Positions 1 through 8,906 of a stretch of 64,000 bases of DNA are shown here, piece after piece; positions within the stretch are counted from its first letter, which is position 1, and each line of letters starts with the position of its first letter. The position numbers were made by a program, and so were the translations under genes. Under the pieces are notes generated by a model. It was not told the DNA's origin, ran no database searches, and saw only the letters and a program-made list of their open reading frames with translations. Where the stretch lies: the NCBI RefSeq assembly GCF_023707985.1, contig NZ_BRCF01000002.1, forward strand, positions 224,271 through 288,270, given 5' to 3'. Source of the stretch: Sporosarcina sp. NCCP-2716. Its GTDB lineage: Bacteria > Bacillota > Bacilli > Bacillales_A > Planococcaceae.

Positions 1-108
1 ATTGCCGCCTTCACCATAGTGATTCCTCTTTTCTATAAAGTAGTTTCGCGCCGAACCCAGATTCTGCCCCTGTTGCCGGGATCTATACAAGGCGCATCAT
101 ACATTCAC

Positions 109-1308
109 TCAGCCGAGGTTGGAAAAACGCCAGTACTGGAACGCCGTCACTTCCGTCATGAACGCCAAGCCTTCACTGCGGCTCTGATGAATCGGGATCC
201 AGCGGCTGCCTTTCCCTTTAGTAATGTAAATTTCGTGATCCGGCGATTGGTCGTGATAGCCGGTGAGATCACACGTGCCGTTCTCCCGGAAGACCGCTTG
301 TACTTCGTAATTAATGTCCGGGGCGGTCGTCAGCGGGTTGCCGACTGCGTGTTCGAGGAAGAACCCGGTCTCCCCTTTGCCGTGGTCGAGCTGCTTCATG
401 ACGATGCCCTCGTCGGAAGCGGTGTCCCGTTCACGGATTTTCTTATCAAGTCCGTACGCCACACTCTCCCCGACGTCCTTCTTGAAGGTAAGCGGGGAAC
501 CCGGCCGGCTGTAGTCCACGTCGATATCGACAGAGGTGCGGTACGCAGCGGATTCCGGGTCGAAGTGACGGTTATCCCCTTTGAAATAACGGTTCGGCGA
601 CAGGACATTCGGGTTTTCCAGAATGTCGTCCTCAAGGAAAGTTTTGTAGCGGAAATGCCAATGGGTGACCGGCATCGGCGTCGGTGTATCTTCGACTGGT
701 TTCAGAAGATCATGAACGCTGCCGATCGACTTCATCATCGTGAAGCCTTCGACGGACGCTTTCTTTTCCGTCGTTTTCGGATAGAAGATCCCGAACACTT
801 TTGCGATGACCGATTTGGCCGTGTTGAACGTTTCCTCGGACTCGGCGATCGGCCGTTCACAGTAGATCGAATACGTGAGCGGCTCGTCGGCAGGGAAATC
901 CCTGTCGATGAACCGGTTCGCCCCGACCTGCGCCAGCTCCTCCCCGTTACGGTAGATCGTATACTGGTCAACATCCTTCATGCGCTCCCAGGACAGCGCC
1001 ACTTGGGATTTCGCGACAATTGTCGTCATGACGAGGGACTGAAGCGGATTGTCCGCATTCTTCTCCATCGACAACGGCGTCGTCTGCATGACGATGACGT
1101 CTTTGGTCATCCCTTCCTGCTGGCGCTCGATCGTATACTTATAAAGCTTTCCCGGTGTGAAGTCCGTGTCCTGGAAGTCCGTCGACGTCCCTTCGTAAAC
1201 ATGCTCTCCGTCCTTGTATACATGATACGTACCGCCCGTATCCTCCCAATCGAAAGCGATACGGCCGATTTCGTGCGTCACAGATGTGATTTCAAACCGC
1301 TGCGGCAT
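109..1308 (-). CDS. DUF3238 domain protein with Fn3-like repeats
   Basis: Protein of 399 residues with no signal peptide or membrane segment that I can see. The first 190 or so residues hold two fibronectin-III-like blocks (around residues 6-62 and 100-150, each with a Trp strand and a Tyr-rich closing strand). The rest resembles the DUF3238 family of Bacillales, of unknown function, with a THWHFRYKTF stretch near residue 210. The start at 1308 is chosen because AAGGAGG lies 8 bases upstream; the ATG at 1314 is too close to it, and longer versions lack a ribosome binding site. It diverges from the thiamine operon. The family call comes from recalled similarity; no function can be given. Confidence 0.75.
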   Translation of the reverse strand: MPQRFEITSVTHEIGRIAFDWEDTGGTYHVYKDGEHVYEGTSTDFQDTDFTPGKLYKYTIERQQEGMTKDVIVMQTTPLSMEKNADNPLQSLVMTTIVAKSQVALSWERMKDVDQYTIYRNGEELAQVGANRFIDRDFPADEPLTYSIYCERPIAESEETFNTAKSVIAKVFGIFYPKTTEKKASVEGFTMMKSIGSVHDLLKPVEDTPTPMPVTHWHFRYKTFLEDDILENPNVLSPNRYFKGDNRHFDPESAAYRTSVDIDVDYSRPGSPLTFKKDVGESVAYGLDKKIRERDTASDEGIVMKQLDHGKGETGFFLEHAVGNPLTTAPDINYEVQAVFRENGTCDLTGYHDQSPDHEIYITKGKGSRWIPIHQSRSEGLAFMTEVTAFQYWRFSNLG

Positions 1309-1351
1309 CTGCATGGCCTCCTTTAGACGTGATATTAGTATTTTGCCCTTC

Positions 1352-1379
1352 TTGCCAATAATTGAAACTATGTTATAGT
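1352..1379 (+). promoter_or_regulatory. Sigma-A promoter of the thiamine operon
   Basis: TTGCCA (1352-1357) and TATAGT (1374-1379) are 16 bases apart and lie just upstream of the TPP riboswitch. Confidence 0.65.
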
Positions 1380-1400
1380 GGGGATGAAAACTGAATACGA

Positions 1401-1504
1401 TTGCCCACTGGGGGAGTCTTTGCAAAAGACTGAGACGCGTATGGATATGCGGACCCTTGGAACCTGATCTGGCTCATACCAGCGGAGGGAAGTGGATCGC
1501 AACC
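1401..1504 (+). ncRNA. TPP riboswitch (THI element)
   Basis: The conserved thi-box core is present: GGGGAGTC near 1411, CTGAGA at 1430-1435, GACCCTTGGAACCTGATC (about 1453-1470) and CAGCGGAGGGAAGTGG (about 1479-1494). The ends pair through TTGC/GCAA and CCACT/AGTGG as P1. Binding of thiamine pyrophosphate should switch off the downstream tenA-thiMDEW operon. Confidence 0.95.
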
Positions 1505-1551
1505 AGGATACTTTTCTGTATGCTTTGTCAGTATTACCAATCCTAACCGCG

Positions 1552-1596
1552 AACCGTCCTTTTTCGGCTGCTGAGCCGTCAGGGGGCGGTTTTTTC
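1552..1596 (+). terminator. Riboswitch expression-platform terminator
   Basis: AACCGTCC (1552-1559) pairs with GGGCGGTT (1584-1591) with one G-U pair and is followed by a run of T. It sits between the TPP aptamer and tenA, as expected for transcriptional control. Confidence 0.85.
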
Positions 1597-1624
1597 AGTT
1601 GACTGAGGAAAGGTGAGGAGATCA

Positions 1625-2311
1625 TTGACATTTTGTGAAGAAGTACGCCGTATGTGTGATCCGATTTGGGAGGAGAGTTTTAACCATCCGTTCATCCAGC
1701 AGCTGGCAGCGGGGACTTTGCCGGAGGAGGTATTCCGCCACTACGTACTGCAGGATTCGTATTACTTGAAGCACTTTGCGAAGGTCCATGCAATCGCAGC
1801 GGTCCAGGCCAATGACTTGCGGACGACGCAGGCGTTTGCGAAACACGCTGAAGAGACATGCGGCGCGGAGATTTCCCTGCATGAAGGATTCTTCGAGCTT
1901 CTCGGGATTACACAGGAAGACCTGGATGCGTTCGAGCCGGCGCCGACGGCCTACGCATATACATCCCACTTATACCGGACCGCCATGACCGGGGATCTGG
2001 CAGATACGTTAGCAGCCCTGCTGCCTTGCTACTGGCTGTATTATGAAATCGGCGAACGGCTGAAGCATGCAACGCCAAATCATCCTGTCTATGACAAATG
2101 GGTCGCCACTTACGGTTCGGAATGGTTCGAGCTTGCTACGATAGAACAGATCGACCGCATGAACGGGCTTGCCGATCACCTGCCGGAAGAACGGCGCATG
2201 GAACTGGCTGCCCATTTCGAGAAAAGCAGCCACTATGAAACCCGTTTCTGGGAAATGGCTTGGAATCTACAAGAGTGGTCCCCGCTCAATAAAACCGGAG
2301 CATTCTCGTGA
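1625..2311 (+). CDS. tenA: Aminopyrimidine aminohydrolase / thiaminase II TenA
   Basis: TenA salvages degraded thiamine by hydrolysing aminopyrimidine to hydroxymethylpyrimidine (HMP) in the cytoplasm. The protein has 228 residues. The nucleophile falls at Cys135 in LLPCYWLYYE and the acid at Glu205 in SSHYETRFW, the same numbers as in the B. subtilis enzyme. YVLQDSYYL near residue 40 is also typical. I chose TTG at 1625 because GAGGAG ends 5 bases upstream and this aligns the N-terminus with MKFSEE-type TenA starts; the upstream GTG at 1613 lies within the ribosome binding site. It is the first gene of the TPP-riboswitch operon. Confidence 0.95.
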   Translation: MTFCEEVRRMCDPIWEESFNHPFIQQLAAGTLPEEVFRHYVLQDSYYLKHFAKVHAIAAVQANDLRTTQAFAKHAEETCGAEISLHEGFFELLGITQEDLDAFEPAPTAYAYTSHLYRTAMTGDLADTLAALLPCYWLYYEIGERLKHATPNHPVYDKWVATYGSEWFELATIEQIDRMNGLADHLPEERRMELAAHFEKSSHYETRFWEMAWNLQEWSPLNKTGAFS

Positions 2312-3117
2312 TGCATGCGGCAAAACGTCTTGCTGAAGTTCGGCGTACTGCACCGCTCGTTCATTGCATGACCAATATCGTAGCCGCAAATTTACAGGCG
2401 AACGGACTGCTGGCACTCGGCGCGTCCCCTGTCATGGCGGACGGAATGGAAGAGGCAGGCGAGATTGCCGCACTCGCATCCTGCACCGTACTGAATATCG
2501 GAACACCGGATGCCAGGAAGATCGAAGCGATGATCGCTGCAGGAAAGAGCGCGCGGGCGGCAGGCCATCCGCTCATTCTGGACCCGGTCGGCGCAGGGGC
2601 GACCCGTTTCCGGAAGCAGTCTGCAGAGCGGCTCCTCCGTGAGCTCGATGTATCCCTGGTCCGAGGAAATGCTGGTGAAATCGCGGCTATCGCAGGAATC
2701 GATTGGAAAGCCAAAGGGGTCGATGCAGGCAGCGGGAACGCGGACATTGCAGCGGCGGCCCGGTCTGTGGCGAAGAAATACTGCTGCCTGGTTGCCGTTT
2801 CAGGCGAAGAGGATATCGTGACCGACGGAACCCATACCATCAGGGTGTCAGGCGGTCACCCGGCGATGACAGGAGTGAGCGGCACCGGCTGTCTGCTGAG
2901 TGCGGTGTGTGCCGCATTCCTGGCAGCCTGTACGGAAACGCCCCTCGAGACGGTCGCAAGCGCCCTTGCATTCTATAAGAAAGCCGGCGAATCGGCGGCG
3001 GCAGCGGCTGAAGGACCCGGAGACTTTCCGATCCAGTTGCTGAATTCGCTGAATCGGCTGGACGGCACAAGCACCGAATACCGCCAGTTCACGATGGAAG
3101 AGGAGGCTATTTCATGA
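2311..3117 (+). CDS. thiM: Hydroxyethylthiazole kinase ThiM
   Basis: ThiM phosphorylates 4-methyl-5-(2-hydroxyethyl)thiazole with ATP in thiamine salvage. Family marks are [20 protein letters not shown] near the N-terminus, [12 protein letters not shown] in the middle and [11 protein letters not shown] with the catalytic Cys near residue 194. The length of 268 residues is normal. The start overlaps the tenA stop (GTGATG junction); GTG at 2308 is an alternative adding one residue. The C-terminus overlaps thiD by four bases, so the operon is translationally coupled. Confidence 0.95.
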   Translation: MHAAKRLAEVRRTAPLVHCMTNIVAANLQANGLLALGASPVMADGMEEAGEIAALASCTVLNIGTPDARKIEAMIAAGKSARAAGHPLILDPVGAGATRFRKQSAERLLRELDVSLVRGNAGEIAAIAGIDWKAKGVDAGSGNADIAAAARSVAKKYCCLVAVSGEEDIVTDGTHTIRVSGGHPAMTGVSGTGCLLSAVCAAFLAACTETPLETVASALAFYKKAGESAAAAAEGPGDFPIQLLNSLNRLDGTSTEYRQFTMEEEAIS

Positions 3118-3953
3118 CATATGTTGCACTGACCATTGCAGGCTCGGACAGCGGAGGCGGTGCCGGTATCCAGGCCGACATTAAGACATTCCAGGAACTT
3201 GGAGTATTCGGCACGTCCGCCTTGACAGCCATCACTGCCCAAAATACGCAAGGTGTACAGGCCGTCCAGCCTGTAGATGCGGCAATCGTGCAAGCACAGA
3301 TAGAGTCCGTGCTGAGCGACTTCCCGGTAACGGCCATCAAGACAGGAATGCTGTTTTCTGCTGAGCTGATCCGTACGGTCGCACTCGCTTTGCGCAGTGT
3401 ACCGGAAGTTCCGCTTGTCATCGACCCCGTCATGATTGCGAAGGGAGGCACTTCCCTGCTTCAACAGGAAGCAGTTACAGCTCTCCGGGAAGAACTTCTC
3501 CCGCTGGCCACACTGGTCACACCGAATCTGCCGGAGGCCGAGGTGCTGACAGGGATGACGATCGACTCTCCGTCTGACATGGAAGCGGCCGCGGAGAAGT
3601 TGCTGAAGACCGGCACGTCCACCGTCTTATTGAAAGGCGGTCATCGTGGAGACGTGCCCTATGCAGAAGACCTGTTCCTGTCGTCCGACGGCCAATCCTT
3701 CTGCCTGCGGTCGGAACGGGTCCGAACGGCGGACACCCATGGTACGGGCTGCACGTTTGCCGCCGCGATCACCGCAGAATTAGCAAAGGGACGCAGTATG
3801 ACAGAAGCCGCAGTGACAGCAAAGCATTTCATTCAGCGGGCGATCGAAGATTCCCTCCGGCTTGGCAGCGGACACGGGCCAACCAATCACGCGGCTTACC
3901 GGATCCATGGCAATCTGCGGGAACAGGAGGTGGAAGTCATTGGAAAGTATTGA
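3114..3953 (+). CDS. thiD: HMP / HMP-phosphate kinase ThiD
   Basis: Ribokinase-fold enzyme of 279 residues that phosphorylates HMP and then HMP-phosphate to the pyrophosphate used by ThiE. Visible marks are [20 protein letters not shown] at the N-terminus, DPVMIAKGG around residue 105 and the anion-hole motif [13 protein letters not shown] near residue 208. The ATGA overlap with thiM and the overlap with thiE place it in the middle of the coupled operon. Some Bacillales ThiD-like proteins are pyridoxal kinases, but the operon context fits thiamine. Confidence 0.94.
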   Translation: MTYVALTIAGSDSGGGAGIQADIKTFQELGVFGTSALTAITAQNTQGVQAVQPVDAAIVQAQIESVLSDFPVTAIKTGMLFSAELIRTVALALRSVPEVPLVIDPVMIAKGGTSLLQQEAVTALREELLPLATLVTPNLPEAEVLTGMTIDSPSDMEAAAEKLLKTGTSTVLLKGGHRGDVPYAEDLFLSSDGQSFCLRSERVRTADTHGTGCTFAAAITAELAKGRSMTEAAVTAKHFIQRAIEDSLRLGSGHGPTNHAAYRIHGNLREQEVEVIGKY

Positions 3954-4596
3954 CCTTGGTCTGTATTTCATCATGGGGACAAAAGACGTTCGCTCCGGCA
4001 ATCCGCTGGCCGTGCTGGAATCTGCACTGCGTGGGGGTGCCACCCTTTTTCAGCTGCGGGAAAAAGGGCCCGGTGCATTGGAAGGAGAAGAGAAGTTCGC
4101 CTTTGCGAAAAGCTGTCAGCGGCTGTGTCAGGTGTTCGATGTCCCCTTCATCGTAAATGATGATGTGGATCTCGCCCTGGCTGTGGATGCGGATGGAATC
4201 CATGTCGGCCAAGATGACTGGGACGCGGCCAGGGTGCGGAAGAGACTCGGTCCCGACCGGATTCTCGGCGTGTCGGTGCATACGGTGGCAGAAGCGGAAG
4301 CTGCTATCGCAGCAGGCGCCAATTACGTCGGGATGGGGCCGGTCTTCGGGACCCGTTCGAAGCCGAATGCCCGCACTGCGGCTGGAACTGTCGGCATCCG
4401 GGAAGTGGCTGCGCGGTTTCCGGAGCTGCCGATCGTGGCAATAGGCGGCATTACAGCGGGGGCTATGGCCGAAATTTTGGCGAGCGGCGCACAGGGGGCT
4501 GCGGTGATTTCCGCAATCGCCGGTGCGGGAGACGCCGAGCAGGCTGCAGCTGAATTCGTTGCTGCACTCGGCAGACCGGAGGCGGTCATGCGATGA
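3940..4596 (+). CDS. thiE: Thiamine-phosphate synthase ThiE
   Basis: ThiE joins HMP pyrophosphate and thiazole phosphate to give thiamine phosphate. TIM-barrel protein of 218 residues with TLFQLREKG, FIVNDDVDLALA, DGIHVGQDDW and YVGMGPVFGTRSK, which carry substrate and Mg binding residues. TTG at 3940 is chosen because AGGAGGT lies 8 bases upstream and the protein then starts [13 protein letters not shown]. This start lies 14 bases inside thiD. The longer upstream frame simply reads through thiD in another frame. The 3' end overlaps thiW by four bases. Confidence 0.94.
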   Translation: MESIDLGLYFIMGTKDVRSGNPLAVLESALRGGATLFQLREKGPGALEGEEKFAFAKSCQRLCQVFDVPFIVNDDVDLALAVDADGIHVGQDDWDAARVRKRLGPDRILGVSVHTVAEAEAAIAAGANYVGMGPVFGTRSKPNARTAAGTVGIREVAARFPELPIVAIGGITAGAMAEILASGAQGAAVISAIAGAGDAEQAAAEFVAALGRPEAVMR

Positions 4597-5087
4597 ATGT
4601 AAAAAAGCTGTCGATCATGGCGCTGTTCGCTGCCCTGGCCGTTGCAGGTTCGGTATTTGTTTCGTTCCCTGCAGGAATTGCGCGGGCCTATCCGATCCAG
4701 CACGCCGTCAATGTAGCCGCGGCTGTACTGTTGGGTCCGGTTCCTGCCGTGCTCATTGCTTTTGTGGCAGCTGTCGTGCGTATTTTGACTGGTACCGGCT
4801 CCCTTCTTGCGCTTCCGGGAAGTATGATCGGCGCGGCACTCGCCGGGTTGCTCTATGCCCGGGTGAACAAGATAGGGGTGGCTGTTATGGGTGAGATGAT
4901 CGGCTCGGGGCTGATCGCTTCGCTGGTGGCCGTTCCTTATGCGGCGGTGCTTATGGGAACATCGGTCGGAGCATTCTTTTTCATGCCGCCTTTTCTTGTC
5001 TCCAGCGTGAGCGGGGCACTGCTCGGCGGATTCCTCGCCGCTCGGCTGCAGGGGCTGCCGGTCGGTCGTCGGCTGAAAGCGCTATGA
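4593..5087 (+). CDS. thiW: ECF-type thiamine-precursor transporter S component ThiW
   Basis: Small integral membrane protein of 164 residues with about five hydrophobic segments rich in Ala, Gly and Val. It matches ThiW, the substrate-binding component of an energy-coupling-factor importer thought to take up a thiamine precursor (hydroxyethylthiazole). The GIARAYPIQHAVNVAAAVLLG segment is characteristic. The shared EcfA/EcfT module is not in this window. As the last gene of the riboswitch operon it would feed ThiM and ThiE. Confidence 0.85.
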   Translation: MNVKKLSIMALFAALAVAGSVFVSFPAGIARAYPIQHAVNVAAAVLLGPVPAVLIAFVAAVVRILTGTGSLLALPGSMIGAALAGLLYARVNKIGVAVMGEMIGSGLIASLVAVPYAAVLMGTSVGAFFFMPPFLVSSVSGALLGGFLAARLQGLPVGRRLKAL

Positions 5088-5120
5088 ACGGCAGGCGGTT
5101 GGTGGGGAGCGGTTTTATGT

Positions 5121-5251
5121 TTTATGAGCGTTTTCTCGGGTTTATGAGCGCTTTTCCGCGATTTATGAGCGGTTTTCGTGATTTATGAGCGCTTTTCCGG
5201 TTTTATGAGCGTTTTTCGTGATTTATGAGCGTTTTCCGCGATTTATGAGCG
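5121..5251 (+). repeat. Tandem array of seven 20-bp TTTATGAGCG units
   Basis: TTTATGAGCG starts at 5121, 5141, 5162, 5182, 5202, 5222 and 5242, so the period is 20 bp with one 21-bp step. The other half of each unit is T-rich and looser (TTTTC followed by CG-rich bases). The array lies between the convergent 3' ends of thiW and the phosphatase gene. A second array is at 42.1 kb. It cannot be a repeat protein because 20 is not a multiple of 3 and stops arise in turn. Confidence 0.95.
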
Positions 5252-5270
5252 CTACCCACCGGAAGGGACC

Positions 5271-5296
5271 AAAAAACCCAGGCAGCTGCCCGGGTC
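5271..5296 (-). terminator. Terminator after the histidine phosphatase gene
   Basis: On the minus strand ACCCGGGCAG pairs with CTGCCTGGGT and is followed by six T. Confidence 0.8.
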
Positions 5297-5300
5297 GGTG

Positions 5301-5843
5301 TCAGGAATGGTTCATGAGATGAGTGATCGTACCGGCGTCACCGCGGATGCGAAGTTCGTACAGATCGGGATGCTGCACCGCCTGCCATTCTTCGAAGCCG
5401 ATCCGTTCATCGAAACAGCGCATGAGCAGGACGAGCAGCAGGCTGTGGGTTACGATGACCGTCCTGCTTGCTTCCGGCAGTTCCTGGATCACTTCGCAGG
5501 ACCGCTGCATGGCATCATGGGAAGACTCCCCGTCCTGGTAAGCCAGATTCAGGTCGAGGAACGTGTCTTCCACTTTCAGCAGCCAATCATCGAACACTCG
5601 GGAGCTCATCTGGCGCTCGGCGAGACGGCTGTCCTCTTCGATATGGATTCCGAGTTTGTCCCCGATGGCACCGGCCGTCTGACGGGCGCGCAGCAGCGGA
5701 CTAGTAATAATGCGTTCGACGGAATAGGATTCCAGCAATTCACCGAGCTCATCGGCATGGACAATGCCGGCTGCTGACAGTTCGTCGTGCGGAGCCGAAC
5801 CTTCCGCTTCCCCGTGGTTCACTAAGTAGATGACTTTCTCCAT
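5301..5843 (-). CDS. Histidine phosphatase family protein with NHG in place of RHG
   Basis: Phosphoglycerate-mutase-like fold of 180 residues. Recognisable elements are the N-terminal YLVNHGEAEG strand with the would-be phosphohistidine, TSPLLRARQTA with the second phosphate-binding Arg, and VIVTHSLLL with the second catalytic His. The Arg before the first His, nearly invariant in this superfamily (RHG), is Asn here; the codon reads AAC. This could lower or change activity, or the enzyme may have an altered phosphate pocket. The ATG at 5843 follows a good AGGAGG. The substrate is unknown. Confidence 0.85.
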   Translation of the reverse strand: MEKVIYLVNHGEAEGSAPHDELSAAGIVHADELGELLESYSVERIITSPLLRARQTAGAIGDKLGIHIEEDSRLAERQMSSRVFDDWLLKVEDTFLDLNLAYQDGESSHDAMQRSCEVIQELPEASRTVIVTHSLLLVLLMRCFDERIGFEEWQAVQHPDLYELRIRGDAGTITHLMNHS

Positions 5844-5886
5844 TGAATGACCTCCTTCTTTGTCAATTCCTTACTTCATCCGATTG

Positions 5887-5919
5887 AAAAAAGGCCGTCT
5901 GCCTGACGGGCAGCGGCCT
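5887..5919 (-). terminator. Terminator after the DDAH-like gene
   Basis: On the minus strand GGCCGCTGCC and GGCAGACGGCC form the stem, followed by TTTTTT. Confidence 0.8.
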
Positions 5920-5926
5920 GTGTGTG

Positions 5927-6817
5927 TCAGTCGTTCCGGACGACCGGCATCGAACAGCAGCGGAACGAACCGCCTGATTTGATGATCTCCGAGAAATCGA
6001 CTTCGATCACGTCGAATCCTTTTTGCCGCATAGCTGCATTCACTTCCGGGTTTTGCGGCAGGCTGAACAGCCGGCCTTCCCCGATGGACAGCACGTTGGT
6101 GCCCATGGAGAACTGCTCGCTTTCAGTCACTTCGATCAGATCGTAGAGGGCCTCCAGTTTCTTGCGTGTCACTTCGTCGAAAGCACTGGGGAAGTAGAGT
6201 CCTGTCTCCGGTGAAAGGACATTGAAGACGCAGTCCAGATGCAAATACTTTTCGTTGAATGGCACCCGGATCACTTCATGATCGGGAAGGCTCTGCTCCA
6301 GCTGCTGGACGGCTTCCTCGCTCGTCCGGCTGCTGATGCCGACAAACACGCGGTTCCGGTCAACGATGACATCCCCGCCTTCCACCCGGCTCTCCGATAC
6401 GCGGAACGGGATGTTCTCCTGCAGAAGCCAGTTCTGCAGGGCGGCTTCCTCGCCTTTCCGGATGTCACTGGCCATTTCCGCCAGAAACAGCCGATCACCG
6501 ACTGTGAAGCCGATATCGCGGGTGAAGACTTGCTCCGGAAAGCGCTCGGAAGATGGGAGTTTCACCACTTCGACGTTGTTTTCGCGCAGTTTCCTCTCGA
6601 ACTCCTCGTGTTGTTCCATCGCTTTGGAGCGGTCTATATTTTCATCCTTATATTGCTTCTGTACGTCGTTGATGACGTCCTCGATTGCCATGTATTTCGG
6701 TTCACAGAGGACGACACGCCGCAGCGTATCGTATTCTGTCCGACACTGAGCCTCTGGTATGACGGTACGGGGGGCTTCGTTCTGCTGTTCTGCTGTTTTA
6801 GTAACAGGGGAATTCAT
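5927..6817 (-). CDS. Dimethylarginine dimethylaminohydrolase / arginine deiminase family (YkgA-like)
   Basis: Pentein-fold hydrolase of 296 residues related to YkgA of B. subtilis. The conserved pieces are FTRDIGFTVGDRLFLAEM, ESRVEGGDVIVDRNRVFVG and YLHLDCVFNVLSP with the general-base His. The C-terminal GGSFRCCSMPVVR contains the nucleophilic Cys. Members hydrolyse guanidino groups of arginine or methylated arginines, but the substrate here cannot be told. It has its own promoter and terminator, so it is probably monocistronic. Confidence 0.85.
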   Translation of the reverse strand: MNSPVTKTAEQQNEAPRTVIPEAQCRTEYDTLRRVVLCEPKYMAIEDVINDVQKQYKDENIDRSKAMEQHEEFERKLRENNVEVVKLPSSERFPEQVFTRDIGFTVGDRLFLAEMASDIRKGEEAALQNWLLQENIPFRVSESRVEGGDVIVDRNRVFVGISSRTSEEAVQQLEQSLPDHEVIRVPFNEKYLHLDCVFNVLSPETGLYFPSAFDEVTRKKLEALYDLIEVTESEQFSMGTNVLSIGEGRLFSLPQNPEVNAAMRQKGFDVIEVDFSEIIKSGGSFRCCSMPVVRND

Positions 6818-6859
6818 AGTTGTTCATCCTCCAGATTGGATTTGTAACGATCGTGTCTG

Positions 6860-6888
6860 TATATATTCCCCTGATCGCTGTCCGTCAA
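6860..6888 (-). promoter_or_regulatory. Sigma-A promoter of the DDAH-like gene
   Basis: On the minus strand TTGACG (6888-6883) is 17 bases from TATATA (6865-6860), about 43 bases upstream of the start codon. Confidence 0.65.
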
Positions 6889-6929
6889 ACTGGATGCCTC
6901 AAATTCCCACTTGTCGATTAACTCGCAGT

Positions 6930-8270
6930 TCACTCGCTTTTTGTCGATTTCCCGGGAAATAACTCGACGGATTCCCCTTCATCATAGTAAGCTTCCATAA
7001 CGTCTTCAGGCACCATCCCGCCTCCTGTCGACCAGACGAGATGCCTTGCGTCAGCCGATTGTGCAGCAGGCCGGCCGGCGCGGATCGTATACAACGGGCC
7101 CATCATCCCGGCAAGAGCGGAAGGTTCGGCCATGATCCGTTCGGTGTCCGCAAGCATCCGCAGCAGGCCGAAGAGCGTCCTGTCCTCCACGGTGAAAACT
7201 CCGTCCAGGAGCGGTGCCATGACTTTTCCGACGAACCCGGATGGCCTGCCGACCGCCAGTCCGTCTGCAGCTGTCCGGTTGTCGAGCCCGACGTCCCGCA
7301 CGCTGATTGTGTCATGCAGCTTCGTCATCATGCCGAGCAGCATACAGGGGGAGCTGACCGGTTCGGCAAAGTAGCAGCGGACCGCATCCCCGTATTGCAG
7401 CTTCAGGCCGAATGCAACGCCGCCCGGACCGCCGCCGACACCGCATGGCAAATAGACGAATAGCGGATGGTCTGCGTCGATCGGGATCTGCTGCTCAGCG
7501 AGCTGGGCAGCGACCCGTTCCCCGGCGACCGCGTAGCCCAAAAAGAGGTCCCTGGAGTTTTCATCATCGACAAAGTGGCAGGAAGGGTCGTTTTCCGCTT
7601 CCGCCCTGCCCTGTTCCACCGCCTTGCTGTAGTCGTCTTCATATTCTTTCACATGGACGCCTTTGCTGCGCAGCAGGTCCTTCTTCCATTGTTTGGCGTC
7701 CGCGGACATATGGACTGTCACGTCGAAGCCGAACTCAGCACTCAGGATGCCGATGCTCAGGCCGAGGTTGCCCGTCGAGCCGACAGCAATCTTGCGGGAA
7801 GCAAAGAGATCCTTGAAGGGCTGGTCTTTGAACTGCACATAACTTCGGGACGGATCGATCAGACCCCGGTCCCCAGCGAGCGTCTCGGCGACCCGCAACA
7901 CTTCATGGAACCCTCCTCTTGCCTTGATCGACCCGGATACCGGCAGCGCATTGTCCTGTTTCAGCAGGAGCATGCCGGGAATTTCCAGGCGTGCTGAAGA
8001 AGCGAGCGTCGCCTGCATGGCTGGTATGGGAGACAGGGGCGATTCGATCAGCCCTCCGCGCCCGGTTGTTTCAGGGAAGACATCTGCAAAATACGGCGCA
8101 AACCGCCGGAAACGGTCTGATGCTTCTTTGACGTCCTCTTCCGTCAGACCGGATGCCGCCAGCCCTGCTGATGCCGTCTCCGTGTCCGGATTCACCCACA
8201 GCCACTCCTTCCGGTCTGTGATGTGCCGGATGAGCGGGAAGTTTTCCATCCATTCGTTATGTCCGGTCAT
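6930..8270 (-). CDS. dsdA: D-serine ammonia-lyase DsdA
   Basis: PLP fold-type II enzyme of 446 residues that deaminates D-serine to pyruvate and ammonia. The PLP lysine lies in [15 protein letters not shown], the phosphate-binding loop in [11 protein letters not shown], and the second glycine-rich loop in [15 protein letters not shown]. Length and the WVNP N-terminal motif fit DsdA rather than threonine dehydratase. ATG at 8270 follows GAGGAGG. It begins only 12 bases after desR on the same strand, so it is probably co-transcribed with desK-desR. No DsdC-type regulator is visible. Confidence 0.92.
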   Translation of the reverse strand: MTGHNEWMENFPLIRHITDRKEWLWVNPDTETASAGLAASGLTEEDVKEASDRFRRFAPYFADVFPETTGRGGLIESPLSPIPAMQATLASSARLEIPGMLLLKQDNALPVSGSIKARGGFHEVLRVAETLAGDRGLIDPSRSYVQFKDQPFKDLFASRKIAVGSTGNLGLSIGILSAEFGFDVTVHMSADAKQWKKDLLRSKGVHVKEYEDDYSKAVEQGRAEAENDPSCHFVDDENSRDLFLGYAVAGERVAAQLAEQQIPIDADHPLFVYLPCGVGGGPGGVAFGLKLQYGDAVRCYFAEPVSSPCMLLGMMTKLHDTISVRDVGLDNRTAADGLAVGRPSGFVGKVMAPLLDGVFTVEDRTLFGLLRMLADTERIMAEPSALAGMMGPLYTIRAGRPAAQSADARHLVWSTGGGMVPEDVMEAYYDEGESVELFPGKSTKSE

Positions 8271-8282
8271 GTTGTCGCCTCC

Positions 8283-8900
8283 TCAATGATTTCTGGACCA
8301 GCCGTTTTCCTTGAACCGTTTGACCGCTTCTATGCGGCTTCCTGCTGACATTTTGTCTAAAATGATGGAGATGTAGTTCCGGACGGTGCCGGGTGTCAGG
8401 TGGAGTAAGGCGGCGATTTGCTTCGTCGTCCGCCCATCAGCGAGGTGCTCGAGCACTTCGGCTTCGCGTTCGGTCAGGGGATTGCAGATTTCAGCATCCT
8501 CCCCAAAAGCGATGTCCACGAGTTCCGGCGCATAGATGCGGCGTCCGGCCATGATGGCCCGGATGGAGCTGACGAGTTCTTCAATCGGACTGTCCTTCAG
8601 CAAATAGCCGCGGACCCCCGCCTTCCGCGCCCTTTCGAAGTAGCCGGTGCGGGCGAATGTCGTGAGGATGATGATCTTGCATGCATTTCCCTTCAATTCT
8701 TCCGCAGCATCCAGACCCGTCTTCACCGGCATTTCGATGTCCATGATGCAGACATCCGGCTCCAGCTGCTGCACTAGCTGTACCGCTTCCTCACCGTTCC
8801 GTGCCTGACCGACGACTTCCATGTCTTCTTCGAGACCGAGGAGTGAGCCGAGCGCTCCGAGAAGCATCCCCTGGTCTTCCGCTAACACGATTCGTATCAT
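8283..8900 (-). CDS. desR: Response regulator DesR, membrane-fluidity control
   Basis: NarL/LuxR-type regulator of 205 residues. The receiver domain (1-120) has the phosphoacceptor at Asp54 in CIMDIEMP, the same number as in B. subtilis DesR. The C-terminal helix-turn-helix (about 135-200) includes LTEREAEVLEHLADGRTTKQ. DesR activates transcription of the desaturase gene when phosphorylated by DesK on cooling. It sits 6 bases after desK. The assignment rests on adjacency to both a DesK-like kinase and a desaturase gene. Confidence 0.93.
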   Translation of the reverse strand: MIRIVLAEDQGMLLGALGSLLGLEEDMEVVGQARNGEEAVQLVQQLEPDVCIMDIEMPVKTGLDAAEELKGNACKIIILTTFARTGYFERARKAGVRGYLLKDSPIEELVSSIRAIMAGRRIYAPELVDIAFGEDAEICNPLTEREAEVLEHLADGRTTKQIAALLHLTPGTVRNYISIILDKMSAGSRIEAVKRFKENGWSRNH

Positions 8901-8906
8901 GCCCCT

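Noticed and set aside
1..108. Possible gene end at the left edge
   Set aside because: No frame with family features; the stretch only holds the region downstream of the DUF3238 gene.
5114..5260. CRISPR array
   Set aside because: The units are only 20 bp long with a 10-bp core and degenerate remainder. There are no 30-bp spacers, no repeat of 25-40 bp and no cas genes nearby.
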